Shown here: one piece after another, positions 40,944-50,519 of the stretch
How positions within the stretch are numbered: position 1 is the first letter of the stretch
How the letters are laid out: each line of letters opens with the position of its first letter
Assembly (NCBI RefSeq): GCF_016862455.1
Contig: NZ_BOMZ01000010.1
Coordinates: 27,520 to 91,519 of the forward strand
Reading direction: 5' to 3'
Length of the DNA stretch: 64,000 nucleotides
DNA from: Actinoplanes utahensis
GTDB lineage: Bacteria; Actinomycetota; Actinomycetes; Mycobacteriales; Micromonosporaceae
Made by a program: the position numbers and the translations under genes
The notes under the pieces: generated by a model
Told to the model about the DNA's origin: nothing
The model's database searches: none
What the model saw: only the letters and a program-made list of their open reading frames with translations

Positions 40944-42440
40944 ATGGACCACGCACCTCAGCTCATCCAGGAGCGCAGCGCCCCGCCAGCCACGCTGGTG
41001 ATCTTCGGCGCCTCCGGTGACCTGACCCGCCGCAAGCTGCTCCCGGCGGTGGAGAACCTGGCTCGCCACGGCCGCCTCCCCGACCAGTTCGCCCTCGTCG
41101 GCGTCGCCCGCACCCCGATGAGCGACGAGCAGTTCGCCGAGAGCGCCCTCGGGGGCCGCAGCCTGGCCGAGAAGCGGCAGCTCGCCGGCGGTATCCGGTA
41201 CGTGGCCGGCGGCTACGACGACCCGGACACCTACAAGCGCCTGGCCGAGACGCTCGACGAGCTGGACGCGCAGCGCGGCACCTCCGGCAACCGGCTGTTC
41301 TACCTGTCCACCCCGGCGAACGCGTTCGAGCCGGTGATCTGCGGCCTGGCCGGCGCCGGGCTGAACCAGGCGAACGAGGGCTCCTTCGCCCGCCTGGTGA
41401 TCGAGAAGCCGTACGGGCGGGATGTGGCGTCGGCCCGCGAGCTGGACGGCGTGGTGCACGCCGCGTTCGACGAGCACAACGTCTTCCGCATCGACCACTA
41501 CCTGGGCAAGGACACCGTCCAGAACGTGCTGGCGCTGCGCTTCGCCAACTCGATCTTCCAGCCGATCTGGGACCGGTCCTGGGTCGACCACGTGCAGATC
41601 ACGGTGGCCGAGACGCTCGGCGTCGGCACCCGCGGAGGCTTCTACGAGTCGGCCGGCGCGATGCGTGACATCGTGCAGAACCACGTGCTCCAGGTCCTCG
41701 CGCTCGCGCTGATGGAGCCGCCGGCGTCGTTCGGCGGCGAGGGCCTGCGCAGCGAGAAGGTGAAGCTGCTGCAGGCGATCCGGCTGCCCACCGACCGGGA
41801 CATCGCCGACGCCGCGGTCCGCGGTCAGTACACCCGTGGCGGCACCCGCGAGGAGCTGATGGCCGGCTACCGCGAGGAGGTCGGCGTCGACCCGCTGTCG
41901 CGTACCGAGACGTACGCCGCGCTCCGGCTGAACGTGGACAACTGGCGCTGGGCCGGCGTCCCGTTCTACGTGCGGACCGGCAAGCGCCTGCCGGCCCGGG
42001 TCACCGAGGTGGCGCTGCAGTTCCAGCGCCCGCCGCACCTGCCGATCCCGACCAACCAGCTCACCGAACTGGACGCGGACGCGCTGATCCTGCGCATCCA
42101 GCCGAACGAGGGCATCTCGCTGCGCTTCGGCGCGAAGGTGCCGGGCCACTCGTTCCGGGTGCGGACCGCCGCCATGGAGTTCTCCTACGACCAGACGTTC
42201 GTCGAGGAGTCCCCGGAGGCGTACGAGCGGCTGCTCCTGGACGCCCTCCTCGGCGACGCGTCCCTGTTCATCCGCAGCGACGAGGTCGAGCAGTCCTGGC
42301 GGGTCGTCGACCCGATCATCGAGCACTGGGCGAACGACCGGTCCCCGATCCCGACGTACGAGGCCGCCTCGTGGGGCCCGACCGACGCGGACCGGTTGAT
42401 CGGCCGTAACGGCCGCAAGTGGCGCAACGTCGGCGCCTGA
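40944..42440 (+). CDS. zwf: glucose-6-phosphate dehydrogenase
   Basis: 498 residues: NAD(P)-binding GASGDLTRRKLLPA (24-37), VIEKPYGRD and the catalytic RIDHYLGKDTVQN, with the C-terminal domain intact. It is the first step of the oxidative pentose phosphate pathway. No opcA, tal or tkt follows, so this is a stand-alone copy rather than the usual actinobacterial zwf-opcA operon. Confidence 0.95.
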   Translation: MDHAPQLIQERSAPPATLVIFGASGDLTRRKLLPAVENLARHGRLPDQFALVGVARTPMSDEQFAESALGGRSLAEKRQLAGGIRYVAGGYDDPDTYKRLAETLDELDAQRGTSGNRLFYLSTPANAFEPVICGLAGAGLNQANEGSFARLVIEKPYGRDVASARELDGVVHAAFDEHNVFRIDHYLGKDTVQNVLALRFANSIFQPIWDRSWVDHVQITVAETLGVGTRGGFYESAGAMRDIVQNHVLQVLALALMEPPASFGGEGLRSEKVKLLQAIRLPTDRDIADAAVRGQYTRGGTREELMAGYREEVGVDPLSRTETYAALRLNVDNWRWAGVPFYVRTGKRLPARVTEVALQFQRPPHLPIPTNQLTELDADALILRIQPNEGISLRFGAKVPGHSFRVRTAAMEFSYDQTFVEESPEAYERLLLDALLGDASLFIRSDEVEQSWRVVDPIIEHWANDRSPIPTYEAASWGPTDADRLIGRNGRKWRNVGA

Positions 42441-42527
42441 GTGCCGCATCCTGCGTGTGGTGACGGGCTCGCATAGGGTGTTCATCGATCCTTAGTTGAG
42501 CCCGTTCCACCGTGAGGACAGACGAAT

Positions 42528-42863
42528 ATGCAGGTCTCGGTCGCGCATCATCCACCGAACACGGCCGTGCTGGTGCTGCGCGGGTCACTCGACATCGACA
42601 CCGCCCCCGCTCTCAAGGCGAACCTGAGCCGCCTCGTCGAACGGTCGAGCCCACGCGTCGTGGTGGACGTCTCCGGCCTCGACTTCTGCGACTCGATGGG
42701 CGTCGGTGTGCTGGTCACCGCGCACGGCCGGGCCAACGAGCGGGGCGGCTGGGTGCGTCTCGCCGCCCCGTCGGGCTTCCTGCGCCGGCTCTTCGACACC
42801 CTCGGGCTCAGCGATTACCTGCCGATGTTCCCCGACGTGGCGACGGCTCTCAAAGAGGAGTGA
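42528..42863 (+). CDS. STAS-domain anti-sigma factor antagonist
   Basis: A 111-residue protein of the SpoIIAA/RsbV type: VLVLRGSLDIDTAPALKANL, and VVDVSGLDFCDSMGVGVL, where the Ser of CDSMG is the usual phosphorylation site for a partner kinase/anti-sigma factor. No kinase or sigma gene is next to it. The 3' end overlaps the convergent ROK gene by 14 bp. Confidence 0.9.
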   Translation: MQVSVAHHPPNTAVLVLRGSLDIDTAPALKANLSRLVERSSPRVVVDVSGLDFCDSMGVGVLVTAHGRANERGGWVRLAAPSGFLRRLFDTLGLSDYLPMFPDVATALKEE

Positions 42864-43893
42864 CGGTGTTGAGGGCGGCCACCGCCGCCCCCCGCGCCCC
42901 GGCCATGTCCCGGTCCGGGACGAGGGCGAAGGTGGCCACCGCCTTCTGTTCGTCGCGCAGGTCGGTGGCCTCCCGGACGCTGTTGAGGAACCACTGCCGG
43001 AAGTGCGGCGCGGCCTCCACCACACCGCCGCCGAGGAAGTACGCCGCCGGGTCGGTGAAGTTCGCGGCGATGGTGAAGAGCTTGCCGATCGCCTTGGCCT
43101 GCTGCCCGAAGACGGCGAGCGCGAGCGCGTCGTCCTTCTCCCCGTAACCGCGCAGCGCCTTGGCCGCCGTGGCGATCGGCTCCTTGGCCAGCGGGTGGTC
43201 CGGGAACCGGGTCAGCCAGTACGGCAGCAGGTTGTTCCTGATGCCGGTCAGCGACGCCACGCTCTCCACGTCGCCGGCGAACCCGCAGTTGCACCGCGGC
43301 ACCGGCTGGTCGTCCTCGAGGACGCCGTGCAGCGGGATCTGCACGTGCCCGAGCTCACCGGCCATCCCGGCCGCGCCGCGGATCACCGTGCCGGCCTCGA
43401 CGACGCCGCCGCCCAGACCGGTGCCGACGATCGCCGACACCGACGAGTTGGCCGCCGCCGCGGCGCCGAAGTGCTGGTGGTGGGCGTACAGGGCGGCCGC
43501 GTTGCCGTCGTTGTTGTAGACCACCGGCAGGCCGAGCCGGGCCTCCAGGGCGCCGCGGATGTCGAAGCCGTGCCAGGAGACCTGGTTGAAGTTGGTCGCG
43601 CCCTTCGACGAGATCACCCCGTGGGCGCTGGCCGGGCCGGGGGTGTCCAGGCCGACCGCGCGGACCAGCGACAACGGGGTGCTGGTCAGCTCGAGGATGT
43701 TGGCGAACGCGCCGGCGAGGGCCTCGACCGCCGACTCGGGGCCGTCGAGCACCCGGCTCGGGTTCTCCACCAGGTTGTCGACGAGGAACTGCCCGGTCGC
43801 GTCGAGCACGGTGGCGTTGTTGCAGGTGCCGCCGTTGTCGAGTCCGACGACGACCCAGGACGACGGGGTGCGTACCGTTTCAGCCTGATCCAC
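42850..43893 (-). CDS. ROK-family sugar kinase-like protein
   Basis: 347 residues: phosphate-binding GLDNGGTCNNATVLD near 17, the sugar-binding NDGNAAALYAHHQ region and GTGLGGGVVE. ROK kinases phosphorylate glucose or amino sugars. The zinc motif C-x-C-G-x2-G-C-x-E here reads CNCGFAGDVE, so the third cysteine is replaced by Asp. The GTG at 43893 is the nearest start to the conserved N-terminus. Confidence 0.85.
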   Translation of the reverse strand: MDQAETVRTPSSWVVVGLDNGGTCNNATVLDATGQFLVDNLVENPSRVLDGPESAVEALAGAFANILELTSTPLSLVRAVGLDTPGPASAHGVISSKGATNFNQVSWHGFDIRGALEARLGLPVVYNNDGNAAALYAHHQHFGAAAAANSSVSAIVGTGLGGGVVEAGTVIRGAAGMAGELGHVQIPLHGVLEDDQPVPRCNCGFAGDVESVASLTGIRNNLLPYWLTRFPDHPLAKEPIATAAKALRGYGEKDDALALAVFGQQAKAIGKLFTIAANFTDPAAYFLGGGVVEAAPHFRQWFLNSVREATDLRDEQKAVATFALVPDRDMAGARGAAVAALNTVTPL

Positions 43894-44007
43894 GGTCTTG
43901 AGACTAGGACAGGACGCCGTTTCCGGTAATGGGTGCGGCCGGATTGCGGGATCGTTAGTCACGGTTGCAACGGCGCGGATTCCCCGGTTCGGGCCGAACC
44001 GTCCGGC

Positions 44008-45540
44008 ATGACCACGCCGACCCGCCGTACCGTGCTCGCCGGTTCCGTCGCCACCGCCGCCCTCACCGTCACCGGCCTCGCGGCCGGAACCTCCGCCGTC
44101 GCGGCGCCGGCGCCCGCCGCGGACGCGCTGGCGAGGACCCTGGGCGGCGACCCGATCGCTCACCTGCTGCGCCGCGCGACGTTCGGCGCGACGCCGGAGT
44201 CGCTCGCGAACGCGCGGAAGCTGGGGATCGCGGGCTGGCTGGACCGGCAGCTCGACCCGGCGCGGATCGCCGACCCCCGCTGCGATGCGGTCCTCGAACG
44301 GCTTCCCCTGGCGGGGGCCTCCGCCGCGACGGTACGGGCCACGCTCGCCAAGCACTCGTACGAGGCGTTCCAGCAGCTCGGCCGGGCCGCCATCGCCCGC
44401 GCCGCGTGGAGCGAGCGGCAGCTGTTCGAGCAGGCCGTCGCGTTCTGGTCGAACCACCTGCACATCGCCGCCCCGTCCAGCGGCGTCTGGGACACCCGCG
44501 CCGAGTACGACCGGGTGGTCATCCGCAAGCACGCGCTCGGGAAGTTCGCCGACATGCTCAAGGCCGCCGCGAGGCACCCGGCCATGCTGACCTACCTGGA
44601 CCAGCGCTCGTCGAGCAAGGCGCACCCGAACGAGAACTACGCGCGTGAGCTGATGGAATTGCACACCGTCGGCCTGGTCTATCGCGAGGCGGACGTCCTG
44701 GCGGCGGCCCGGCTGCTGACCGGCATGACGGTCGGCAAGTCCGGCGGGTACGTCTACGACGCGAGCCGGCACGCCACCGGCGCCGTCGACATCCTCGGCT
44801 TCCGGCACGCCAACGCCGCCTCGGACGGTGAGGCCGCCGCGCTCGCGTTCCTCGACCATCTGGCCCGGCACCGGGCCACCGCCGAGCGGATCGCCCGCAA
44901 GCTGTGCGTCCGGTTCGTCGCCGACGAGGCGCCCGCGTCCCTGGTCGCCGAGCTGGCGCGGGTGTACCTGGCCAACGACACCGCGATCGCGCCGGTGCTG
45001 CGGGCGCTGTTCCTCTCCCCCGAGTTCGCCGCCTCGGTGGGGCGGAAGACCCGCACCCCGTTCGAGGACACCGTCGCCGCGGTCCGGGCGCTCGGCCTGG
45101 GCCCGGACGCCTCCGGCACGAAGTCCCTGGACGCCCTCTACAACAACCTGGTGTCGGCCGGGAACGCGCCGTTCCGCTGGAGCGCGCCGAACGGGTTCCC
45201 GGACGTGGCCGCGGCCTGGGCGTCGCCGTCGGCGTTCCTGCTGCGCTGCAACCTGCACCTGAACCTCGCCGCCGGCTGGTACCCGCGGCAGCTCACCCGA
45301 CCGGCGAACCTGCTGAGGTCGCTGGTGCCGGTGCTGCCGGCCACCTGGGGCGCGCTGGTGGACGCGCTGGCCGTACGCCTGATCGGGGTGAAGCTGCCGG
45401 CCGCGCACACCGCCGCCGTGCTCAGTGTCGCGGGCAAGGTGCCGACCAGTCCTCTGACCGCCAAGGACAAGGCCCTCGCCGGCGCCGCGCCGTACCTCGT
45501 CGCTCTTGTTCTTGACTCGCCGTCCTTCCAGTTGAGGTGA
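44008..45540 (+). CDS. DUF1800 protein, Tat-exported
   Basis: 510 residues with a twin-arginine signal (PTRRTVLAGSVATAALTVTG) and the DUF1800 hallmarks LLRRATFGATPESL (near 52) and NENYARELMELHTVG (near 210). DUF1800 and DUF1501 genes nearly always occur as neighbours; their joint function is unknown and proposed to be at the cell surface. The next gene starts 3 bp after the stop. Confidence 0.9.
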   Translation: MTTPTRRTVLAGSVATAALTVTGLAAGTSAVAAPAPAADALARTLGGDPIAHLLRRATFGATPESLANARKLGIAGWLDRQLDPARIADPRCDAVLERLPLAGASAATVRATLAKHSYEAFQQLGRAAIARAAWSERQLFEQAVAFWSNHLHIAAPSSGVWDTRAEYDRVVIRKHALGKFADMLKAAARHPAMLTYLDQRSSSKAHPNENYARELMELHTVGLVYREADVLAAARLLTGMTVGKSGGYVYDASRHATGAVDILGFRHANAASDGEAAALAFLDHLARHRATAERIARKLCVRFVADEAPASLVAELARVYLANDTAIAPVLRALFLSPEFAASVGRKTRTPFEDTVAAVRALGLGPDASGTKSLDALYNNLVSAGNAPFRWSAPNGFPDVAAAWASPSAFLLRCNLHLNLAAGWYPRQLTRPANLLRSLVPVLPATWGALVDALAVRLIGVKLPAAHTAAVLSVAGKVPTSPLTAKDKALAGAAPYLVALVLDSPSFQLR

Positions 45541-45543
45541 CGC

Positions 45544-46818
45544 ATGACGACGGTGCTGTGCTGTGACGAGAACGAGAAGCTGCGGCTGTCCCGGCGCGGG
45601 GTGCTGGGCCGGGGTCTCGCGGTGGGCGCCGTCGCCGCGCTGAGCGGCCTGGCGAGCGAGGCCGTCGACACCCGGCTGGCGTTCGCCGCCGGGCGGTACA
45701 CCGGGGACACCCTCGTGGTGGTGTCGCTGCGCGGCGGTTTCGACGGGCTGTCGGCGTTCGCCCCGATCGGGGACACCGCGTACTACCGGGCCCGGCCGGG
45801 CATCGCCGTACCGAAATCGTCAGTCATCGCCGGGGAGGGCGGCCTGTTCGGGCTGCACCCGGCGCTCGCGCCGCTGCTGCCGCAGTGGAGGGCGGGCCGG
45901 CTCGCCGCCGTGCACGCGGTCGGCCAGCCGAACCCGACCCGGTCGCATTTCGCCGCCATGGAGGCGATGGAGAACGCCGCCCCGGGCAGTTCGATCCGCA
46001 GCGGCTGGCTGGACCGGATGCTCGGCCTGACCGGCGCCGGCGGGCCGCTCGCCGCGGTGTCGATGGGCGAGGCGATGCCGGCCCGGCTGCTGGCCGGTCC
46101 CTCGGTGGACGTGTCGATGACGGGCGTCGACGACTTCCACCTCGCCGCCGCCGACAAGAAGCCGATGGCCGCCGCGCTGCGGGTGATGTACGCCGACGCG
46201 CCGCCCCTGCTCGCCGCCCCCGCCCTGGCCGCCGACCGGGCCCTGGCCGCCACCGGCCCGGTGCGGATCGGCGGCTACCGGCCCGCGAACGGCGCGCGGT
46301 ACCCGGACACCGATCTGGGCGCCGCCCTGTCCGACGTGGCCCGGCTGATCAAGGCCAGGGCGGGCCTGGTGACGGCGGCCGTCGACTGCGGTGACTGGGA
46401 CATGCACGAGGGGCTCGGCCCGGCGGTGAGAGGCCAGCGGATGTACGACAACCTGGCCGCGTTCGCCGCGGCGCTGGCCGCCTTCACCACCGATCTCGGC
46501 GAGACCGCGATGAAGAGCGTGACGGTGCTGACGATCAGCGAGTTCGGCCGCCGGGTGAAGGAGAACGGCTCCGGCGGCGCCGACCACGGGCACGGCAACG
46601 CGATGATGCTGCTGGGCGGCGGGATCCGGGGCGGCCACGTCTATGGTGACTGGCCCGGCCTGGACCCGCGGGATCTGGTCGACGGCGATCTGGCGGCGAC
46701 CACGGACTATCGCTCGGTGATCGGCGAGGTGCTGCAGAAGCGCTGCGGCCTGGGCGCCCTCGACGCCGTCTTCCCCGGCGTCCGGCCGTCCCGATTCGGG
46801 TTGGCCACCGCCCGCTGA
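45544..46818 (+). CDS. DUF1501 protein, Tat-exported
   Basis: 424 residues: a Tat signal after a short leader (LSRRGVLGRGLAVGAVAAL), then the sulfatase-like DUF1501 fold with LVVVSLRGGFDGLSAFAP, LHPALAPLLPQW and SEFGRRVKENGSGGADHGHGN, whose Asp/His residues are probable metal ligands. It is in an operon with the DUF1800 gene. The substrate is unknown. Confidence 0.9.
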   Translation: MTTVLCCDENEKLRLSRRGVLGRGLAVGAVAALSGLASEAVDTRLAFAAGRYTGDTLVVVSLRGGFDGLSAFAPIGDTAYYRARPGIAVPKSSVIAGEGGLFGLHPALAPLLPQWRAGRLAAVHAVGQPNPTRSHFAAMEAMENAAPGSSIRSGWLDRMLGLTGAGGPLAAVSMGEAMPARLLAGPSVDVSMTGVDDFHLAAADKKPMAAALRVMYADAPPLLAAPALAADRALAATGPVRIGGYRPANGARYPDTDLGAALSDVARLIKARAGLVTAAVDCGDWDMHEGLGPAVRGQRMYDNLAAFAAALAAFTTDLGETAMKSVTVLTISEFGRRVKENGSGGADHGHGNAMMLLGGGIRGGHVYGDWPGLDPRDLVDGDLAATTDYRSVIGEVLQKRCGLGALDAVFPGVRPSRFGLATAR

Positions 46819-47059
46819 CGTCCCTTTCCTACAGTTATCTTTCCGATCTGACTTCTTTTCCGGCCACCCGGCCGGCACGAATCACCCTGAATGCGATCGC
46901 CGCCGGAAAGATGATTGATTCCACTCTCTTGAAACGGTCCAATTCACACCCGCTTAACATCGAACGAAGCATCGGCACGACAATACGAGAATGTTGCGAA
47001 AAGCGACCGGCGCCGATAGATTACCGGCAGGTTTCACGGAACTCGATCGGAGAATACGG
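46819..47059 (+). promoter_or_regulatory. AT-richer upstream region of the small secreted protein gene
   Basis: About 240 bp distinctly poorer in GC than its flanks, with runs such as TTATCTTTCC and GATGATTGATTCC. No intact frame of note. It probably holds the promoter and a long leader of the next gene; I cannot place the core boxes. Confidence 0.45.
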
Positions 47060-47476
47060 TTGCGAATCGACAGTAAGCCCCTCATGCGCACCCTGGCCGC
47101 CGGCGCGGCCTCGCTGGTGACCGCCTCGGCCGGCCTCGTGCTGGTGACCTCCGGCCCGGCGCAGGCCGCGCCCCGGTGCTCCAACGGCAGGCCGACCACC
47201 GGCGCCGGGTCCTTCAAGAACAACACCGACCAGACCATCATGGTCAAGGGCGACAAGCACCTGGGCAACAACAGGTACAAGACCGTCGAGCTCGCGGTCG
47301 GCAGGAACGGCGGAACGGCCAGCAGCCTCTGCGACGTGGACTTCATCAAGACGTTCCACGACTGGTCCTACGACGGCATTCGCATCGACGGCGACAACTG
47401 GCAGAAAATCATCCTGAGCTGGAAATGCTGGAACACGCCGAATTCCGCGTACCGGATCGCCTGCGGCGGTAACTGA
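47060..47476 (+). CDS. small secreted Cys-containing protein
   Basis: 138 residues from a TTG start preceded by CGGAGAA (an ATG eight codons later is the alternative). A Sec signal peptide ends near SGPAQAA. The ~95-residue mature part has four cysteines (PRCSNG, SLCDVD, WKCWN, RIACGG), which could form two disulfides, and is rich in Lys, Asn and Trp. I do not recognise the family. The compact, disulfide-rich secreted form fits an enzyme inhibitor, lectin-like or toxin-like role, but nothing proves it. Confidence 0.65.
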   Translation: MRIDSKPLMRTLAAGAASLVTASAGLVLVTSGPAQAAPRCSNGRPTTGAGSFKNNTDQTIMVKGDKHLGNNRYKTVELAVGRNGGTASSLCDVDFIKTFHDWSYDGIRIDGDNWQKIILSWKCWNTPNSAYRIACGGN

Positions 47477-47535
47477 CCGGATTCCGCATTCCCTCGATTC
47501 CCGTTCCCTCGAGGGCGGCGGACACCGGTGAAAAG

Positions 47536-47571
47536 AAAGTGCCCGGCGGGCCGAAACCCGCCGGGCACTTT
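47536..47571. terminator. bidirectional terminator
   Basis: A perfect 15-bp stem: AAAGTGCCCGGCGGG / CCCGCCGGGCACTTT, loop CCGAAA. It has an A-run on the left and a T-run on the right, so it works for both the secreted-protein gene and the convergent transport operon. Confidence 0.9.
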
Positions 47572-47591
47572 CCGGATCTAGCGGACCGGCG

Positions 47592-48845
47592 TCACTTCGC
47601 GCCGGCGGCGCGGCGCTTGGACCAGACGTCGAAGGCGACGGCGCCGAGCAGCACCAGGCCCTTGACCAGCATGACCTGCTGCGGCTTGGTGGCGCCCATC
47701 AGGCCCATGCCGTTGTTGATCACGGCCATGATCAGACCACCGGTGATGGCGCCGACCACCCGGCCGACACCACCCTGGACCGCGGCGCCACCGATGAAGG
47801 CGGCGGCGATGGCGTCCAGCTCGAAGCTGTTGCCGGCGGTCGGGCCGGCCAGGTTCAGCCGGCCCGCGAAGATCAGGCCGGCCAGGGCGGAGAGCACGCC
47901 CATGTTGACGAACAGCCAGAACACCACGGACTTGACCTTGACACCGGAGAGCGTCGCGGCCTGCAGGTTGCCGCCGACCGCGTAGATCTGGCGGCCGAAG
48001 ACGGCCTTGTCGGTGACCAGCGTGTAGCCGACCACCAGCACGGCCAGCAGCACCAGCACCCACGGCACGTTCCGGAACCGGGCGAGCTGCACGACCAGGA
48101 ACATGACGATCACGGCCGGCACGATGACCTTGGCCAGGAACAGCCAGGTCGGGTCGACGGCCTGGCTGTAGCGGATCCGGGCGGCCCGGGAGCGGTACTG
48201 CGCGAAGGTCATGCCGGCCACCACGAGCAGGCCCACGATGACGCTGAACAGGTCGGCGCCGCCGAGTGTCTCGCCGAGACCGATGTTGCCGAGGAAACCG
48301 GGGATGAAGCCGTTGGCCAGGGTCCGGATCTCGTCCGGGAACGGGCCGATGCCCTGGTTGCCCAGGATCCAGTAGGTGACGGCACGGAACAGCAGCATGC
48401 CGGCCAGGGTGACGATGAAGGCGGGGATGCCGAAGTACGCCACCCAGTAGCCCTGCCAGGCGCCGATGATCGCGCCGAAGACCAGCGTCGCGATGACGGC
48501 GACCGGCCAGGGCAGATCCCAGTTGACCATCATGACCGCGGCGAACGCGCCGGCGGCGGCCACCACCGAGCCGACCGAGAGGTCGATGTGCCCGGCGATG
48601 ATGATCAGCACCATGCCGATCGCCAGGACCAGGATGTACGACTGCTGCACGATGATGTTGCTGAGGTTCTGCGGCGACAGCAGGACACCCTCGGTCAGCA
48701 CGGTGAAGACCAGGATGGTGATCGCGAACGCGATGTAGATGCCGCTCTGCTTCAGGTCGAAGTTGACCTTGCGAGGGGCGGTGTCGGCCTTCGGCCCGGC
48801 CGGAGCCTTGCCGACCACACCGGTGCTGCTGGGTGCGGCGGTCAC
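47592..48845 (-). CDS. sugar ABC transporter permease (GguB/MmsB/XylH type)
   Basis: 417 residues, about ten to twelve membrane helices, with the BPD_transp_2 signature region [22 protein letters not shown] and [20 protein letters not shown]. This long form is typical of the permeases that work with ChvE/XylF-type binding proteins for arabinose, xylose or galactose. The GTG start overlaps the ATPase stop by 4 bp. Confidence 0.9.
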   Translation of the reverse strand: MTAAPSSTGVVGKAPAGPKADTAPRKVNFDLKQSGIYIAFAITILVFTVLTEGVLLSPQNLSNIIVQQSYILVLAIGMVLIIIAGHIDLSVGSVVAAAGAFAAVMMVNWDLPWPVAVIATLVFGAIIGAWQGYWVAYFGIPAFIVTLAGMLLFRAVTYWILGNQGIGPFPDEIRTLANGFIPGFLGNIGLGETLGGADLFSVIVGLLVVAGMTFAQYRSRAARIRYSQAVDPTWLFLAKVIVPAVIVMFLVVQLARFRNVPWVLVLLAVLVVGYTLVTDKAVFGRQIYAVGGNLQAATLSGVKVKSVVFWLFVNMGVLSALAGLIFAGRLNLAGPTAGNSFELDAIAAAFIGGAAVQGGVGRVVGAITGGLIMAVINNGMGLMGATKPQQVMLVKGLVLLGAVAFDVWSKRRAAGAK

Positions 48846-50377
48846 GGCGCCACCTCCTGTACTTCCTTGGTCATGAGGGTCATCAGGCTTTCCTGCGTGG
48901 CCTCGGCGCGCGGCACCTCGCCGGTGATCCGCCCGGCCGAGAGGGTGTAGATGCGGTCACAGATCCCGAGCAGCTCGGGCAGCTCGGACGAGATGACCAG
49001 GACGGCCTTCCCCTCGTCGGCGAGCCGGTTGATGATCGTGTAGATCTCGTACTTCGCGCCGACGTCGATGCCGCGGGTGGGCTCGTCGAGGATCAGCACG
49101 TCCGGGTCAGTCAAGATCCACTTCGAGAGTACGACCTTCTGCTGATTGCCGCCGGACAGCTTGCCGACCACCGACTCGACGCTCGGTGCCTTGATGTTCA
49201 TGCTGGCGCGGAACTCGTCGGCGACCTTGAACTCCTCGTTGCCGTCGACCCAGCCGCCCTTGGCGAGGCGGTCCAGCGCGGCCGCGGAGATGTTGCGCTT
49301 GATGTCCTCGATCAGGTTGAGGCCGTACCGCTTGCGGTCCTCGGTGGCGTACGCGATGCCGTGGTCGATCGCCTCGCGCACGGTCCGCGTCCGGATCTCC
49401 CGACCCTCCTTGAAGAGCCTTCCGGAGATGTTGACGCCGTACGAGCGGCCGAAGACGCTCATCGCCAGCTCGGTGCGGCCGGCGCCCATCAGGCCCGCCA
49501 GCCCGACGATCTCGCCGCGGCGCAGCGTGAGGTTGGCGTTGCGGACCAGGGCCCGGTCGGGCTGGGTCGGACTGTGGACGGTCCAGTCCTCGATCCGCAG
49601 CACCTCGTCGCCGATGGTCGGCGTGTGCTCCGGGTACCGGTGCTCCATGTCGCGGCCGACCATCCCCGAGATGATCTTCTCCTCGGTGAGGTCCGCGGTG
49701 TCCTGGGTCCAGATCGTCTTGCCGTCCCGCAGGATGGTGACCCGGTCCGAGATGCCCATGACCTCGTTGAGCTTGTGCGAGATGATCACGCAGGTGATGC
49801 CCTCGTCACGCAGGCCGCGCAGCAGGTCCAGCAGGTGCGCCGAGTCCTCGTCGTTGAGCGCCGCGGTGGGCTCGTCGAGGATCAGCAGCTTGACCTCCTT
49901 GGAGAGCGCCTTGGCGATCTCCACCAGCTGCTGCTTGCCGACACCCAGGTCGAGGACCGGGGTGACCGCACTCTCCCGCAGCCCGACCCGGCGCAGCAGC
50001 GCGTCGGCGGCGGCGTTGGTCTTGTTCCAGTCGATCCAGCCCCGCGTCGCCTGTTCGTTGCCGAGAAAAATGTTCTCGGCGATGGAAAGGTTCGACGCGA
50101 GGGCCAGCTCCTGGTGGATGATGACGATGCCCCGGTGCTCGCTGTCGCGGATGCCGGAGAACCGGCACGCCTCACCCTCGAACTCGATCTCGCCCTCGTA
50201 GGTGCCGTGGGGGTAGACCCCGGACAGCACCTTCATCAGGGTCGACTTACCGGCCCCGTTCTCGCCGCAGATGGAGTGGATCTCTCCTCGGCGGACATCC
50301 AGGTTGACGTCCTGCAGCGCTTTGACGCCCGGGAACGTCTTGGTGATTCCCTGCATTCGCAGGATCGTGTCGCTCAT
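48842..50377 (-). CDS. sugar ABC transporter ATPase (GguA/MmsA type)
   Basis: 511 residues with two fused ABC domains, as usual for this sugar class: Walker A GENGAGKS and LDEPTAALN in the first; degenerate loop GLMGAGRTE, signature LSGGNQQKV and [11 protein letters not shown] in the second. It powers uptake with the adjacent permease. I start at [11 protein letters not shown], with GAGGAG ten bases upstream; an ATG eight codons earlier is possible. Confidence 0.92.
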   Translation of the reverse strand: MSDTILRMQGITKTFPGVKALQDVNLDVRRGEIHSICGENGAGKSTLMKVLSGVYPHGTYEGEIEFEGEACRFSGIRDSEHRGIVIIHQELALASNLSIAENIFLGNEQATRGWIDWNKTNAAADALLRRVGLRESAVTPVLDLGVGKQQLVEIAKALSKEVKLLILDEPTAALNDEDSAHLLDLLRGLRDEGITCVIISHKLNEVMGISDRVTILRDGKTIWTQDTADLTEEKIISGMVGRDMEHRYPEHTPTIGDEVLRIEDWTVHSPTQPDRALVRNANLTLRRGEIVGLAGLMGAGRTELAMSVFGRSYGVNISGRLFKEGREIRTRTVREAIDHGIAYATEDRKRYGLNLIEDIKRNISAAALDRLAKGGWVDGNEEFKVADEFRASMNIKAPSVESVVGKLSGGNQQKVVLSKWILTDPDVLILDEPTRGIDVGAKYEIYTIINRLADEGKAVLVISSELPELLGICDRIYTLSAGRITGEVPRAEATQESLMTLMTKEVQEVAP

Positions 50378-50471
50378 TCGAGCAGCGCTCCTCTCGTTCA
50401 TGCCGTCCGGTCCTCGCCCAGGGGGCGCCGCTCGGCACGGTCGGCATGAACCCTTCGTGGGCCGGTGCGGG

Positions 50472-50508
50472 CCGTGCCCCGCCCGGGGAGTTCGCGGGCG
50501 GGGCACGG
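50472..50508 (-). terminator. intra-operon hairpin after the binding-protein gene
   Basis: A perfect 13-bp stem (CCGTGCCCCGCCC / GGGCGGGGCACGG, 11-nt loop) between the binding-protein stop and the ATPase start. Such hairpins commonly stabilise or partly terminate transcripts so that the binding protein is made in excess. Confidence 0.7.
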
Positions 50509-50519
50509 AACCCTGATCA

